The notes under the pieces were generated by a model. That model was not told the origin of the DNA. It saw only the letters and a list, made by a program, of their open reading frames with translations, and did not search any database. Shown here piece by piece: positions 8,944-18,068 of a DNA stretch of 64,000 nt. The stretch comes from Sphingobacterium sp. UBA7855 (GTDB lineage Bacteria > Bacteroidota > Bacteroidia > Sphingobacteriales > Sphingobacteriaceae): contig DLST01000003.1 of assembly GCA_002500745.1 (NCBI GenBank), positions 92,351-156,350 on the forward strand, read 5' to 3'. Each line of letters starts with the position of its first letter. Within the stretch, counting starts at the first letter, position 1. A program made the position numbers and the translations under genes.

Positions 8944-10188
8944 TTACTCATCAATGATAAAATCCCCGTGACTACTATAGGCGTTTTTACGCAATACCGG
9001 CATTCCCAAGATTTTATAAAGCTCGTCTAATTTAACCAAACTTCCATTAGTCATATTAGAAAGCAGAACAATGACAATATTTCTTTTTAGATCTCTTACA
9101 TAAATATGTCTAAAACCGTGCCACCAACCTGTATGGTATACGATATGATCATCACCATGCTCAAACGTACGCCAACCATAACCATAGCTAAAAATCCCTT
9201 TTTTCGCATCAGGATATCCTCTATATGCCGAATCTAATGTGGACTGTTTTAACAGCTTTCCATCCCTCAAAGCGAGGTCAAAGCGATAAAGATCACGAAC
9301 GGTACTATAGATCCCCTTGTCACCAAGCGGTCCATCCTGAAAATTTTGTACAACGGATCTCCTCCATATCTTATCGTGACCAATAACGTTGGTAGGAATT
9401 TTATCATATACAGCCTTTGAAAGAGCAGCCGTATTTGTCATCCCTGCGACATTGAACACGCTATCTTTCATATAAGTAGCGTAGTCTTGCTTTGAAACCT
9501 TCTCTATGATAGCCCCTAAGACCATAAAGTTCGAGTTATTATAAAAAAAACGTCCCCCTGGCGCCCCATAGCGATTAGGCTTAAACTCGGTCAGCATTTT
9601 CATTACATCCTGATTAGTCATCCCCTTTTTACGATCAGGCCAGTGTTTTTCTGAAAAGTATACGTAATTAGGTAATCCCGAACGATGAGTCAATAACATT
9701 TTTATTGTAATGCCTGGATATGGAAAATCAGGATAGAAGTCATTGATCGTTTGATCGAGGCGCAACTTTCCAGCCTCCACCAACTTTAAAGTCCCGACGG
9801 CTGTAAGCGGCTTAGAAACGGAAGCCAACTCAAATTTGTCGTCAATTTTTAGGCTATCCCGTTTTAAGTAATTAGCCCAACCGAATGTATTTTGATATAA
9901 AATTTTTCCATCTTTGGCAATAAGAACATTTCCGTTGAAGGCAGCTTTTGAATGAAGATTTTTCATAAAAGCATCGATCTTCAAATCTGCATTATTAGAA
10001 TTATAAACCAGTCTTGTACTATCTACTTTTGCCTGCGCGATTGCTGCTTCTTTTTGTTTTTTCTCTTTTGAACTACAGGCAACTGTAGATGCCAAAAAAA
10101 GAGCGACCATTCCCTTTAAAAAAAATAATTTCACTATATTATGTCTCCCGGATTTTTGTGATTTGTACTGTATATCAATAAATATCAC
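8944..10188 (-). CDS. Beta-lactamase-fold serine hydrolase lipoprotein (class C / DD-peptidase type)
   Basis: A 414-residue protein. All three motifs of the serine beta-lactamase/penicillin-binding family are present: SxxK at 123-126 (S123, K126), YxN at 216-218, and HTG at 352-354 in place of KTG. HTG is typical of esterase or D-aminopeptidase-like members rather than true beta-lactamases. A lipobox STVAC (34-38) predicts lipidation at C38. The ATG at 10188 leaves 18 residues before a typical signal peptide; a GTG at 10134 would give a cleaner lipoprotein leader (VKLFFLKGMVALF) and may be the true start. It likely acts on a peptidoglycan or ester substrate at the envelope; the substrate is unknown. 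Confidence 0.85.
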   Translation of the reverse strand: MIFIDIQYKSQKSGRHNIVKLFFLKGMVALFLASTVACSSKEKKQKEAAIAQAKVDSTRLVYNSNNADLKIDAFMKNLHSKAAFNGNVLIAKDGKILYQNTFGWANYLKRDSLKIDDKFELASVSKPLTAVGTLKLVEAGKLRLDQTINDFYPDFPYPGITIKMLLTHRSGLPNYVYFSEKHWPDRKKGMTNQDVMKMLTEFKPNRYGAPGGRFFYNNSNFMVLGAIIEKVSKQDYATYMKDSVFNVAGMTNTAALSKAVYDKIPTNVIGHDKIWRRSVVQNFQDGPLGDKGIYSTVRDLYRFDLALRDGKLLKQSTLDSAYRGYPDAKKGIFSYGYGWRTFEHGDDHIVYHTGWWHGFRHIYVRDLKRNIVIVLLSNMTNGSLVKLDELYKILGMPVLRKNAYSSHGDFIIDE

Positions 10189-10454
10189 CTATTTCTCTTT
10201 TATTAAATGATATAAAATTATCGAAGTTCATAATCGAAGAACAAGCGTATTGATAATAATGCTAAAATGAAGATTTTAGTATAAAAAAACGAATTTTTTC
10301 CTCACTATATTGTTATTCATCGTTTATGTTACCTAATCGGCTTACTACGTTATTCCGTTTTAAGAACATTCAAGCCTAATTAGGTGAACATCCGGCAACA
10401 TGGCCAAGATAATAGAAGCTATTCACTTTCACGAGCTTAGACTAATTTAGAAAA
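10189..10454. other. Intergenic region, nothing recognised
   Basis: A gap of 317 bp (with the terminator that follows) between the serine hydrolase start and the pdhC stop, both on the minus strand. It should hold the serine hydrolase promoter, but no CAAAnnTA (minus-strand -7) is seen, and no coding frame. Confidence 0.5.
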
Positions 10455-10487
10455 CAAAAAAAGCCACTTTATTGCTAAAGTGGCTTT
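10455..10487 (-). terminator. Rho-independent terminator of pdhA-pdhC
   Basis: A perfect 12-bp stem (10460-10471 with 10476-10487) and a 4-nt loop, followed on the minus strand by seven T. It lies 19 bp past the pdhC stop. Confidence 0.9.
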
Positions 10488-10505
10488 CATTCCTTTGTTA
10501 AAGGA

Positions 10506-12134
10506 CTATGCTAACAATCTCACTGGATTTTCAACCAAAGATTTCAATGTCTGTAAAAATGCAGCTCCAGTTGCGCCATCTACCACACGGTGATCACAGC
10601 CTAATGTCACTTTCATTACATTACCTGGAACTACTGCGCCATTTTTGACAACAGGAACAGCCTGAATCGCTCCAACAGAAAGGATTGCACCATCTGGAGA
10701 GTTTATGATGGAAGTAAATTCATCAATTCCGAACATACCCAGGTTGGAAACTGTAAATGTAGATCCTTCCCAATCCGCAGGTTGCAGTTTTTTAGCTTTT
10801 GCTTTTTGAGCGAAGTCTTTCACCTCGGCAGAGATATGCGATAATGATTTACCATCTGCAAAACGCACAACTGGAACTAATAAACCATCTTCAACAGCCA
10901 TTGCAACACCAATGTTGGTATGCTCATTGAAACGGATTTTATCGCCTTGCCACGAAGAGTTTACAGCTGGATGTTTTTTCAACGCAACAGCTACAGCTTT
11001 TACAACGATATCATTAAAAGAAACTTTTACTGGAGCAACTTCATTGATCTGCGCACGAGCAGCCATAGCATTATCCATTTCTATGGATACTGTCAAATAG
11101 AAGTGCGGTGCGGTAAACAATGATTCAGCCAAACGACGCGCAATAGTTTTACGCATTTGGTTAACTGGTTTTTCTGTGTAACGCTCTTCCCCCACATACG
11201 TAGGTAAAGTAATCGCCTTTGCTTCTGCAGGAGCAGCTGCGGATTTTGTCTCTACAGGTTGTGCAGCTGCAGGAACAAAAGACTCAACGTCTTTCTTCAC
11301 AATACGGCCACCATCTGCAGACCCCTTAATATCACTTAAGTTGATCCCCTTTTCTTGCGCAATTTTACGTGCTAAAGGCGAAGCTTTCACACGAGAATCA
11401 TCGTTGCTAACGGCCGCAGGAGCCGCAGGAGATGATGCAGTTGAAGTAGCATCAGCTTTAGGAGTTTCAGTCGTCTCCGCCTTTGGCGCATCAGATTTTT
11501 GATTCAACAACGGAGTAATGTCAGTTCCAGCAGGACCAACGATTGCTATGATGTCGTTAACCTTTGCAGCTTCTCCAGCTTCAAGACCTACATATAACAA
11601 GGTACCGTCAGCATAGGCAGTAACTTCCATCGTAGCTTTATCCGTTTCTACATCTGCAATGGCATCGTCAGATTTGATGGTATCACCAACTTTAAAGTTC
11701 CATTGCGCGATCACACCTTCTTTCATGGTATCACTCAACAACGGCATTGTGATCACGGTACACCCTAATTCTTCGGGGGTAACTGTACTCGCTGAAGATT
11801 CTGGAGCAGAAACTTCTTCTTTTTTGTCTTCAGTCTTTTCTGGTGCTTTCTCAGCTTCAGGAGCATCTCCGCTCAACAGCGCTTGAAAATCTTCTCCTGG
11901 TTCGCCCAAAACTGCAATAACAGCGTCAATAGCTACTGCTTCGCCTTCTTTGGGACCAATATATAAAAGAGTTCCTTCTTGGTAAGACTCAAAGTCCATA
12001 GTAGCTTTGTCCGTCTCGATCTCCGCTACTAAATCGCCAGAATTCACTTTATCACCAACTTTTTTGTGCCATTTAGCGATAACCCCTTCGGTCATCGTAT
12101 CGCTCATTTTCGGCATTCTTACTACTTCAGCCAT
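10506..12134 (-). CDS. pdhC: Pyruvate dehydrogenase E2 (dihydrolipoamide acetyltransferase)
   Basis: A 542-residue protein that moves the acetyl group from E1 to CoA on swinging lipoyl arms. Two lipoyl domains are present, with lipoylated lysines K43 (ETDKATMDF) and K166 (ETDKATMEV). They are followed by an Ala/Pro-rich linker, a peripheral subunit-binding domain (about 248-285, VKASPLARKIAQEKG) and the acyltransferase domain (about 315-542). The catalytic motif HRVVDG (H515, D519) is intact. It lies 29 bp downstream of pdhA and ends at a strong terminator. No E1-beta or E3 gene is in the window. Confidence 0.95.
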   Translation of the reverse strand: MAEVVRMPKMSDTMTEGVIAKWHKKVGDKVNSGDLVAEIETDKATMDFESYQEGTLLYIGPKEGEAVAIDAVIAVLGEPGEDFQALLSGDAPEAEKAPEKTEDKKEEVSAPESSASTVTPEELGCTVITMPLLSDTMKEGVIAQWNFKVGDTIKSDDAIADVETDKATMEVTAYADGTLLYVGLEAGEAAKVNDIIAIVGPAGTDITPLLNQKSDAPKAETTETPKADATSTASSPAAPAAVSNDDSRVKASPLARKIAQEKGINLSDIKGSADGGRIVKKDVESFVPAAAQPVETKSAAAPAEAKAITLPTYVGEERYTEKPVNQMRKTIARRLAESLFTAPHFYLTVSIEMDNAMAARAQINEVAPVKVSFNDIVVKAVAVALKKHPAVNSSWQGDKIRFNEHTNIGVAMAVEDGLLVPVVRFADGKSLSHISAEVKDFAQKAKAKKLQPADWEGSTFTVSNLGMFGIDEFTSIINSPDGAILSVGAIQAVPVVKNGAVVPGNVMKVTLGCDHRVVDGATGAAFLQTLKSLVENPVRLLA

Positions 12135-12163
12135 TCTTTATTATATTATCAAGTTAAAGAGTA

Positions 12164-13159
12164 TTAATCTAAAATAAATGGATAGTCTTGTTGTACATAG
12201 ACATCTTTGTACAATTCATCTGCAGTTGGATAAGGAGATTCCTCTGCAAATTTAACCGATTCCTCAACTACTTTTTTCACATCAGCTTCTACTTCAGCAA
12301 ACCAAGCGTCATCAGCATAGTTGTTTTCTAAGATAGCATGTTTGGTCGACAACAATGGATCACGGTCTTTATAAGCTTCTAGCTCTTCTTTAGTACGATA
12401 CTTCGCTGGATCAGACATCGAGTGTCCTTTGTAACGATAAGTACGAATTTCCAAGAATGTAGGTCCTTCGCCCGCACGAGCACGTTGAACAGCCTCATCC
12501 ATCGCGTTGTGTACAGCAACAACATCCATTCCATCTACTGGAGCTGAAGGCATATCAAAGCCCAAGCCCATTTTGTAAATATCCTGCATATTAGTTGTAC
12601 GTTGGACAGACGTACCCATGGCATAACCATTGTTTTCACAAACAAAAATAACAGGCAGTTTCCACAACATCGCCATGTTCAATGTTTCGTTGAATGCACC
12701 TTGACGTACAGCTCCGTCGCCCATATAACAGATGTTTACATTATCTGTACCGAGATATTTTTCAGCAAAGGCAATACCAGCACCTAAAGGAATCTGACCA
12801 CCAACAATACCATGGCCACCCATGAATTTATGCTCTTTGGAGAAGAAGTGCATGGAGCCTCCTTTACCTTTGGAACAACCTGTGATCTTTCCATATAATT
12901 CAGCCATACAAGCATTGGCAGAAACGCCTTTAGCCAAAGCGTGGGCGTGATCACGATAAGCAGTGATTAAAGAATCTTCAGGTTTAATAACCGACATCGT
13001 TCCAGCGACAACTGCTTCTTGTCCTATGTACAAGTGACAGAAACCACGAATCTTTTGCTGTCCGTAAAGTTGACCTGCTTTTTCTTCAAACTTACGCATA
13101 AGTAACATTGACTTATACCACTCCAAATATGTCTCTTTTGTTATAGGTGTTGAACTCAT
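12164..13159 (-). CDS. pdhA: Pyruvate dehydrogenase E1 alpha subunit
   Basis: A 331-residue thiamine-diphosphate enzyme subunit. The ThDP motif GDGAVRQGAFNETLNMA ends in ENNGYAMGT, and the phosphorylation-loop-like YRYKGHSMSDP is present. It also has KGKGGSMHFF and GGHGIVGGQIPLGAG, typical of E1 alpha. Together with an E1 beta encoded elsewhere it decarboxylates pyruvate and acetylates the E2 lipoyl groups. It is the first gene of a two-gene operon with pdhC. Confidence 0.95.
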   Translation of the reverse strand: MSSTPITKETYLEWYKSMLLMRKFEEKAGQLYGQQKIRGFCHLYIGQEAVVAGTMSVIKPEDSLITAYRDHAHALAKGVSANACMAELYGKITGCSKGKGGSMHFFSKEHKFMGGHGIVGGQIPLGAGIAFAEKYLGTDNVNICYMGDGAVRQGAFNETLNMAMLWKLPVIFVCENNGYAMGTSVQRTTNMQDIYKMGLGFDMPSAPVDGMDVVAVHNAMDEAVQRARAGEGPTFLEIRTYRYKGHSMSDPAKYRTKEELEAYKDRDPLLSTKHAILENNYADDAWFAEVEADVKKVVEESVKFAEESPYPTADELYKDVYVQQDYPFILD

Positions 13160-13193
13160 TTCAAAGTTTTGATTTTCTTACTATTCTAGACTA

Positions 13194-13201
13194 CAAATCT
13201 A
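13194..13201 (-). promoter_or_regulatory. Candidate -7 element for pdhA
   Basis: The minus strand reads TAGATTTG, an exact TAnnTTTG. A TTTG lies about 25 bp upstream, slightly too far. The implied leader is about 30 nt. Confidence 0.4.
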
Positions 13202-13340
13202 ATAATTTTGGACGAATTTCCTTGTTCAAAAATCAATTTTATTTCTACTTTAAGACACTTCTAAGACATTTGATTTAAAGTATATAGCATTTGATTACAA
13301 ATAAATGAACGGCACAACCAAATAAATCAAAAACTTATGA

Positions 13341-13378
13341 AAATAAAAAAGCCAAACGACTTAATAATCATTTGGCTT
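13341..13378 (-). terminator. Terminator of the acpP-fabF-rnc-hisS operon
   Basis: An 8-bp AAGCCAAA/TTTGGCTT stem (13349-13356 with 13371-13378), with extra pairing above one mismatch, is followed on the minus strand by TTTTTTATTT. It lies 24 bp past hisS. Confidence 0.8.
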
Positions 13379-13402
13379 AACCTATTCTACACAAACAGTG
13401 CG

Positions 13403-14785
13403 TTATCGAAGTTTTTGGATCAGCTCACTTTCAGTAACCTTTATTTGCTCACCACTTTCCATGTCTTTTAAAGACAATTGCCCCGAAGCAGCCTCTTCTT
13501 CCCCTACCAATAACACATAGGGAATTCCTTTTCCATCCGCATACCCCATTTGCTTTTTCAATTTGACAGGAGTAGCATAAAGTTCCGAAGCAATATTTTC
13601 TTGACGAAGTTTGTTTAGTAAGCGAAGTGTATACACTTCGAGTTGCTTATCAAAATTAATAATAAGAAGTTTTGTGGTTTCGGCTTTACCAGTTGGAAAA
13701 AGATTCAATTCTTCGAGTACATCATAAATTCGGTCAGCACCAAAAGAAACTCCAACTCCGGTCAACCCCTTCAGTCCAAACATCCCTGTGAGATCATCGT
13801 AACGACCGCCGCCACCGATGCTTCCCATGGCAACCTCATTGGTCTTGACCTCAAAAATACAGCCCGTGTAATAATTTAGACCACGAGCCAATGTTATGTC
13901 CAAGTCCATGATTTGATTCAGCAATTTTTCTTCTGCACCTAATTTGCCAACATAGTCAAACACTTCCTCAATCTCCGCAATACCATTCAAACCGACAGCA
14001 GAAGTGGCTAAAATCGTTTTTAAGGAAGAAATTTTCTCTTCATTCGAGCCTTCCAATAAAATGATAGGTTTCAAAATAGCAAGATCCGCTTCAGTAAAGC
14101 CTCGCTCAAGCAATTCTTTGTTGACACCATCCAAGCCGATTTTATCCAATTTGTCGATAGCTACCGTCATATCGACAATCAACTCCGGCTTTCCGATAAT
14201 TTCGGCAATACCTGAGAGAATTTTCCGGTTGTTGATTTTAATCGTAAAGTCTTTCAGTCCAAAACGCTCGAAGGCCTCTTGATAAATCAGAATGAACTCC
14301 GCTTCATTCAGTAAACTTTCAGATCCAACCACATCCACATCACATTGATAAAACTCACGATATCTTCCGCGCTGCGGACGATCAGCACGCCATACGGGTT
14401 GTACTTGAAAACGCTTAAATGGTAAAGCAATATCATTCTGGTGCATTACGACGTAACGTGCGAAAGGCACAGTAAGGTCATATCTTAGCGCTTTCTCTGA
14501 AATATGTGGAATGAGTTTATTGGAATTTTTATCTTGAAGCAGGCTGTCTGGCGCTTTTGCCATGTAATCACCCGAATTAAGAATCTTAAAGATCAGCTTA
14601 TCACCCTCATCGCCATATTTACCGGTAAGTGTGGTTAAATTTTCAAATGAAGGGGTTTGTATTTCACTATAGCCATATTTTCTGAATACCGTTTTCAGTG
14701 TATCGAAAATATAGTTGCGTTTGATCATTTCGGAAGGCGAAAAATCACGCGTTCCTTTTGCCAAAGAAGGTTTTACTACTGCCAT
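13403..14785 (-). CDS. hisS: Histidyl-tRNA synthetase
   Basis: A class II synthetase that charges tRNA-His. Motif 1 region KGTRDFSP is at the N-terminus, motif 2 [19 protein letters not shown] in the middle, and motif 3 with GGGGRYDDL and [11 protein letters not shown] after it. The C-terminal anticodon-binding domain starts near [10 protein letters not shown] use the ATG at 14785 ([15 protein letters not shown]), which matches the usual N-terminus; an upstream in-frame ATG at 14803 adds six residues. It is the last gene of the operon, about 24 bp after rnc. Confidence 0.95.
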   Translation of the reverse strand: MAVVKPSLAKGTRDFSPSEMIKRNYIFDTLKTVFRKYGYSEIQTPSFENLTTLTGKYGDEGDKLIFKILNSGDYMAKAPDSLLQDKNSNKLIPHISEKALRYDLTVPFARYVVMHQNDIALPFKRFQVQPVWRADRPQRGRYREFYQCDVDVVGSESLLNEAEFILIYQEAFERFGLKDFTIKINNRKILSGIAEIIGKPELIVDMTVAIDKLDKIGLDGVNKELLERGFTEADLAILKPIILLEGSNEEKISSLKTILATSAVGLNGIAEIEEVFDYVGKLGAEEKLLNQIMDLDITLARGLNYYTGCIFEVKTNEVAMGSIGGGGRYDDLTGMFGLKGLTGVGVSFGADRIYDVLEELNLFPTGKAETTKLLIINFDKQLEVYTLRLLNKLRQENIASELYATPVKLKKQMGYADGKGIPYVLLVGEEEAASGQLSLKDMESGEQIKVTESELIQKLR

Positions 14786-14809
14786 ATTTGGCAAAGTTAA
14801 CAAAATCCT

Positions 14810-15550
14810 TTATTCTACTTCTAGAATTTTAAGGAATTCACAGGCTTTCTCCGCAGCTGATTTCTCTGCAGATTTTTTATTGAAATCGCGACCTAGTCCG
14901 CAGACGACACCATCAACAACGGCTTCAATACTAAACATTTTAGAAGATTCACCCTGCGGATTGTCTGTTTGCTGAAAGACAATCTCTTTGCCCGTATGCT
15001 GACACCATTCAATCAACCTACTTTTAAAGTTTGTTTCAGTCTGTTCTAATAGAAGAATATCAACATGAGGCTTAATGATTCTATTCAGCAGGAAGTTTTT
15101 TGTAAAAACATATCCTTTATCGAGATAAACGGCTCCTATTAATGCTTCGAAAGCATCGCCCAGTAACGACCCTTGTTTATTAGGAAAACTAATCATTCGT
15201 GCATCAAACTGAATCAGTTCATTAAATCCTAATTTTCGGGAAAGCTGATTCAGATTTGCCCTACTGACAATCTTCGAGCGCATTTCAGTCAAGAAACCTT
15301 CATCTTTATAAGGATATTTCTTAAATAACAATTCGGCGACAACCGAACCCAAAACAGCATCACCTAAGAATTCCAAACGTTCGTTGCTATTCTTTGCGCC
15401 CTCTTTAATTGTAATAGCCACAGACTTATGTCTGAAGGCCATTTTGTACAAGTGTACATTTCCGGGAACAAATCCAAGCAGGTTTTTTAGTTTTCTAACG
15501 TATTCCCGCTCCGGCGAAATATATAATTTATATATCCTAGCAAAAGGCAT
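14810..15550 (-). CDS. rnc: Ribonuclease III
   Basis: A 246-residue dsRNA endonuclease for rRNA and mRNA processing. The signature NERLEFLGDAVLG (56-68) carries metal ligands E57, E60 and D64; GDAFEALIGAVYLD supplies the second acidic pair. A C-terminal double-stranded RNA-binding domain (about 170-246) ends in KKSAEKSAAEKACEFL. It sits between fabF (84 bp upstream) and hisS. The 30-residue N-terminal extension before the usual helix is common in Bacteroidota. Confidence 0.95.
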   Translation of the reverse strand: MPFARIYKLYISPEREYVRKLKNLLGFVPGNVHLYKMAFRHKSVAITIKEGAKNSNERLEFLGDAVLGSVVAELLFKKYPYKDEGFLTEMRSKIVSRANLNQLSRKLGFNELIQFDARMISFPNKQGSLLGDAFEALIGAVYLDKGYVFTKNFLLNRIIKPHVDILLLEQTETNFKSRLIEWCQHTGKEIVFQQTDNPQGESSKMFSIEAVVDGVVCGLGRDFNKKSAEKSAAEKACEFLKILEVE

Positions 15551-15634
15551 CTCTTCTAAAAATAAGGCGACAAGTCCTAATTAAAGAACCTGTCGCTAGC
15601 TCATATTATCAAACCATGTTTGAAGGATCAAACA

Positions 15635-16888
15635 TTAAGCTTTATATTTTTTCACAATAACGGTAGCATTATGCCCTCCGAAACCAAATGTGTTACTCAA
15701 TGCTGCGTTAACAGTTCGTTTCTGCGCTTTATTGAATGTAAAATTCAATTTATTATCAATTTCTGGATCATCCGTAAAGTGATTGATTGTCGGTGGGACA
15801 ATATCATTTTGGACAGCCAGAATAGAGGCAATAGCTTCTATCGCTCCTGCAGCTCCGAGAAGGTGCCCAGTCATCGATTTAGTTGAACTGATATTCAGTT
15901 TATATGCGTGCTCACCGAACAAGTCGACAATAGCCTTAGTTTCACTAATATCGCCAACAGGGGTAGAGGTTCCGTGAACATTGATATAATCAATATCTGA
16001 AAAATCCATCTCTGCATCGTTGACTGCCATTGTCATGGCTAGTTTAGCACCCAAACCTTCAGGATGCGAGGCCGTGATATGATGTGCATCGGCACTCATT
16101 CCACCACCAGCAATCTCTGCATAGATTTTTGCTCCACGTGCCAAAGCATGCTCTAAGCTTTCTAAAATCAAAGCACCTGAACCTTCACCAGAAACAAAAC
16201 CATCTCTATCTTTATCAAAAGGACGCGAAGCTGTTTTTGGATCGTCATTCCGAGTTGACAAAGCGTGCATTGCATTAAATCCACCAATTCCAGCTTCATT
16301 AACTGTTGCCTCTGAACCACCCGTAACAATCACATCAGCTTTCCCCATACGAATATAATTGAAAGCATCTATCATTGCATTGGTAGCTGACGCACAAGCC
16401 GATACTGCAGAAAAGTTAGGACCACGAAGGCCATGACGCATAGAAATATGTCCTGGAGCAATATCAACGAGCATCTTAGGAATGAAGAAAGGATTGAAAC
16501 GCGGGGTTCCATCTCCTTTTGCAAAATTTGCAACTTCTTCAGTAAAGGTTGTTAAGCCCCCAATTCCTGAACCCCAAATTACCCCGATACGGTTTGTATC
16601 AAGTTTTTCAAAATCTAAGCCAGCATCTTTAATTGCCTCATCGGTTGATGCAATTGCATACTGTACAAAAGGATCGACTTTACGAGCTTCCTTACGATCC
16701 ATAAAATCATGTGGATCAAACCCCTTTACCTCACACGCAAACTGAGTTTTGAATTTTGACGCATCAAAATGCGTAATAGGAGCGGCCCCGCTTACACCAT
16801 TTATTAAAGCCTCCCAGTAAGCTGAGACGGTATTACCAATTGGTGTAAGGGCGCCTAATCCTGTTACTACTACTCTTTTAAGCTCCAT
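15635..16888 (-). CDS. fabF: 3-oxoacyl-ACP synthase II (beta-ketoacyl-ACP synthase)
   Basis: A 417-residue condensing enzyme of fatty acid elongation. The catalytic Cys165 is in SACASATN, with His305 in VHGTSTPVGD, Lys337 in SSTKSMTG and His342 in GHLLGAAGA. The length and the N-terminal RVVVTGLGALTPIGN are typical. It lies 27 bp downstream of acpP, the usual pairing. Confidence 0.97.
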   Translation of the reverse strand: MELKRVVVTGLGALTPIGNTVSAYWEALINGVSGAAPITHFDASKFKTQFACEVKGFDPHDFMDRKEARKVDPFVQYAIASTDEAIKDAGLDFEKLDTNRIGVIWGSGIGGLTTFTEEVANFAKGDGTPRFNPFFIPKMLVDIAPGHISMRHGLRGPNFSAVSACASATNAMIDAFNYIRMGKADVIVTGGSEATVNEAGIGGFNAMHALSTRNDDPKTASRPFDKDRDGFVSGEGSGALILESLEHALARGAKIYAEIAGGGMSADAHHITASHPEGLGAKLAMTMAVNDAEMDFSDIDYINVHGTSTPVGDISETKAIVDLFGEHAYKLNISSTKSMTGHLLGAAGAIEAIASILAVQNDIVPPTINHFTDDPEIDNKLNFTFNKAQKRTVNAALSNTFGFGGHNATVIVKKYKA

Positions 16889-16915
16889 TTATTACGATTA
16901 GCCTAATTAAATTAG

Positions 16916-17152
16916 TTAGTTAACGTTTTTTTCTAAATAAGCGATTGCTTGACCAACAGTACCAATAGTTTCTGCTTGATCATCAGGAATAGCAACGTTG
17001 AATTCTTTTTCAAACTCCATGATCAACTCAACAGTGTCAAGTGAATCAGCACCTAAATCATTAGTGAATGAAGCTTCTGGCGTTACTTCGTTTTCGTCAA
17101 CACCTAATTTTTCAACGATAATTGCTTTTACTCTTGAAGCGATATCTGACAT
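16916..17152 (-). CDS. acpP: Acyl carrier protein
   Basis: A 78-residue acidic protein that carries acyl chains on 4'-phosphopantetheine at Ser37 of the DSLD motif ([15 protein letters not shown]). The ATG at 17152 ([12 protein letters not shown]) gives the canonical length. A longer in-frame ATG at 17215 would add 21 atypical residues and overlap the -7 element. First gene of the acpP-fabF-rnc-hisS operon. Confidence 0.95.
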   Translation of the reverse strand: MSDIASRVKAIIVEKLGVDENEVTPEASFTNDLGADSLDTVELIMEFEKEFNVAIPDDQAETIGTVGQAIAYLEKNVN

Positions 17153-17212
17153 GATTTTATAGTTTAATTGTTTAATAAATCTGTGCAAAGAAAAATAAAT
17201 TTCATCAAAATT

Positions 17213-17220
17213 CAAACCTA
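17213..17220 (-). promoter_or_regulatory. Candidate -7 element for acpP
   Basis: The minus strand reads TAGGTTTG, an exact TAnnTTTG about 60 bp upstream of the acpP ATG. No good -33 TTTG is visible. It supports the short acpP start. Confidence 0.5.
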
Positions 17221-17439
17221 AAATGATATTTAGATGAAAGTCACCATTTTAGGCGACCGAACTTATTCGCGTATTATACTAGCTAACCCACTCTATATTA
17301 ACTTAGTTCAAGTATAACAAAAAATATTTTGTATTCCAAACGCTCAGCTAATTAACTCAAATTTTACACAAAAAGTATATTCCAACCTTAAAATTATTAG
17401 TACCTTCGTTACAAAAGGCAGACAAATTTAAGCATCAAA

Positions 17440-17934
17440 GTGGTCAATAAGTTAGTAACGCGGTTAGATATGGACATGGAAGAAGAGTTGGATTTCACCC
17501 TACTCGCCATCACCTGCCCGTTGAAAGATTACCGACTCTGTCACTTCATCAACAAGGAGACTAACCTCAATTTTTCCAGAGGAAAGGAAAGCAAATATGA
17601 TCATGATGGACGACAAAAAAATAAATCCGAAGAAGAGCTAGAATATCATATTGTCTTTGACCCAAAGAAAAAAAATAACTACCACTTCACTGCTTATCAT
17701 TACATTGTACCCGACGCTGACACAGAATATTTCCTGATCAACAATAAGAGCATCGAAGGAACTTATTTAATTCCTGAAAACCCGCACTTTGATTTTTTTA
17801 TCATTATCAAAAACTTCATCTGCGAAGAAGATGTAGAGCATATGATCAAAAGGATCAGCAAATTACCCGAAGTGGTCATCGCAAAAGAAATATCACCAAA
17901 AATATTGAAATCTAAAGAAAATCTCATATTTTAG
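17440..17934 (+). CDS. IPExxxVDY-family protein of unknown function
   Basis: A 164-residue, charged, soluble-looking protein without signal peptide or membrane segment. The motif IPENPHFDFF near residues 110-119 fits the Bacteroidota IPExxxVDY family, whose genes commonly sit directly before pyk as here. The start is a GTG at 17440; in-frame ATGs a few codons later (M11, M13) are alternatives. A TACCTTCG at 17401-17408 is one base from the -7 consensus and would give a short leader. Function unknown. Confidence 0.8.
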   Translation: MVNKLVTRLDMDMEEELDFTLLAITCPLKDYRLCHFINKETNLNFSRGKESKYDHDGRQKNKSEEELEYHIVFDPKKKNNYHFTAYHYIVPDADTEYFLINNKSIEGTYLIPENPHFDFFIIIKNFICEEDVEHMIKRISKLPEVVIAKEISPKILKSKENLIF

Positions 17935-18005
17935 CAAACTGTAGGTTAGTGTAGCAAATACACTCCCGTTTAGATCTAAATTAATTCGATTTAGTTTTGA
18001 CAAAA

Positions 18006-18034
18006 CACAACAACATAGCTCGCTATTTGTTGTG
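18006..18034 (+). promoter_or_regulatory. Inverted repeat in the pyk leader
   Basis: The arms CACAACAACATAGC (18006-18019) and GCTATTTGTTGTG (18022-18034) pair over 13 bp with one bulged base and a 2-nt centre. No T-run follows, so it is not an intrinsic terminator. A two-fold symmetric operator or an mRNA structure controlling pyk are both possible. Confidence 0.55.
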
Positions 18035-18068
18035 ATTAATGAAGAACATTTAAAATACAAAATAACAG

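Noticed and set aside
17153..17215. Longer acyl carrier protein start
   Set aside because: Would add 21 residues not found in ACPs and overlap a -7 element.
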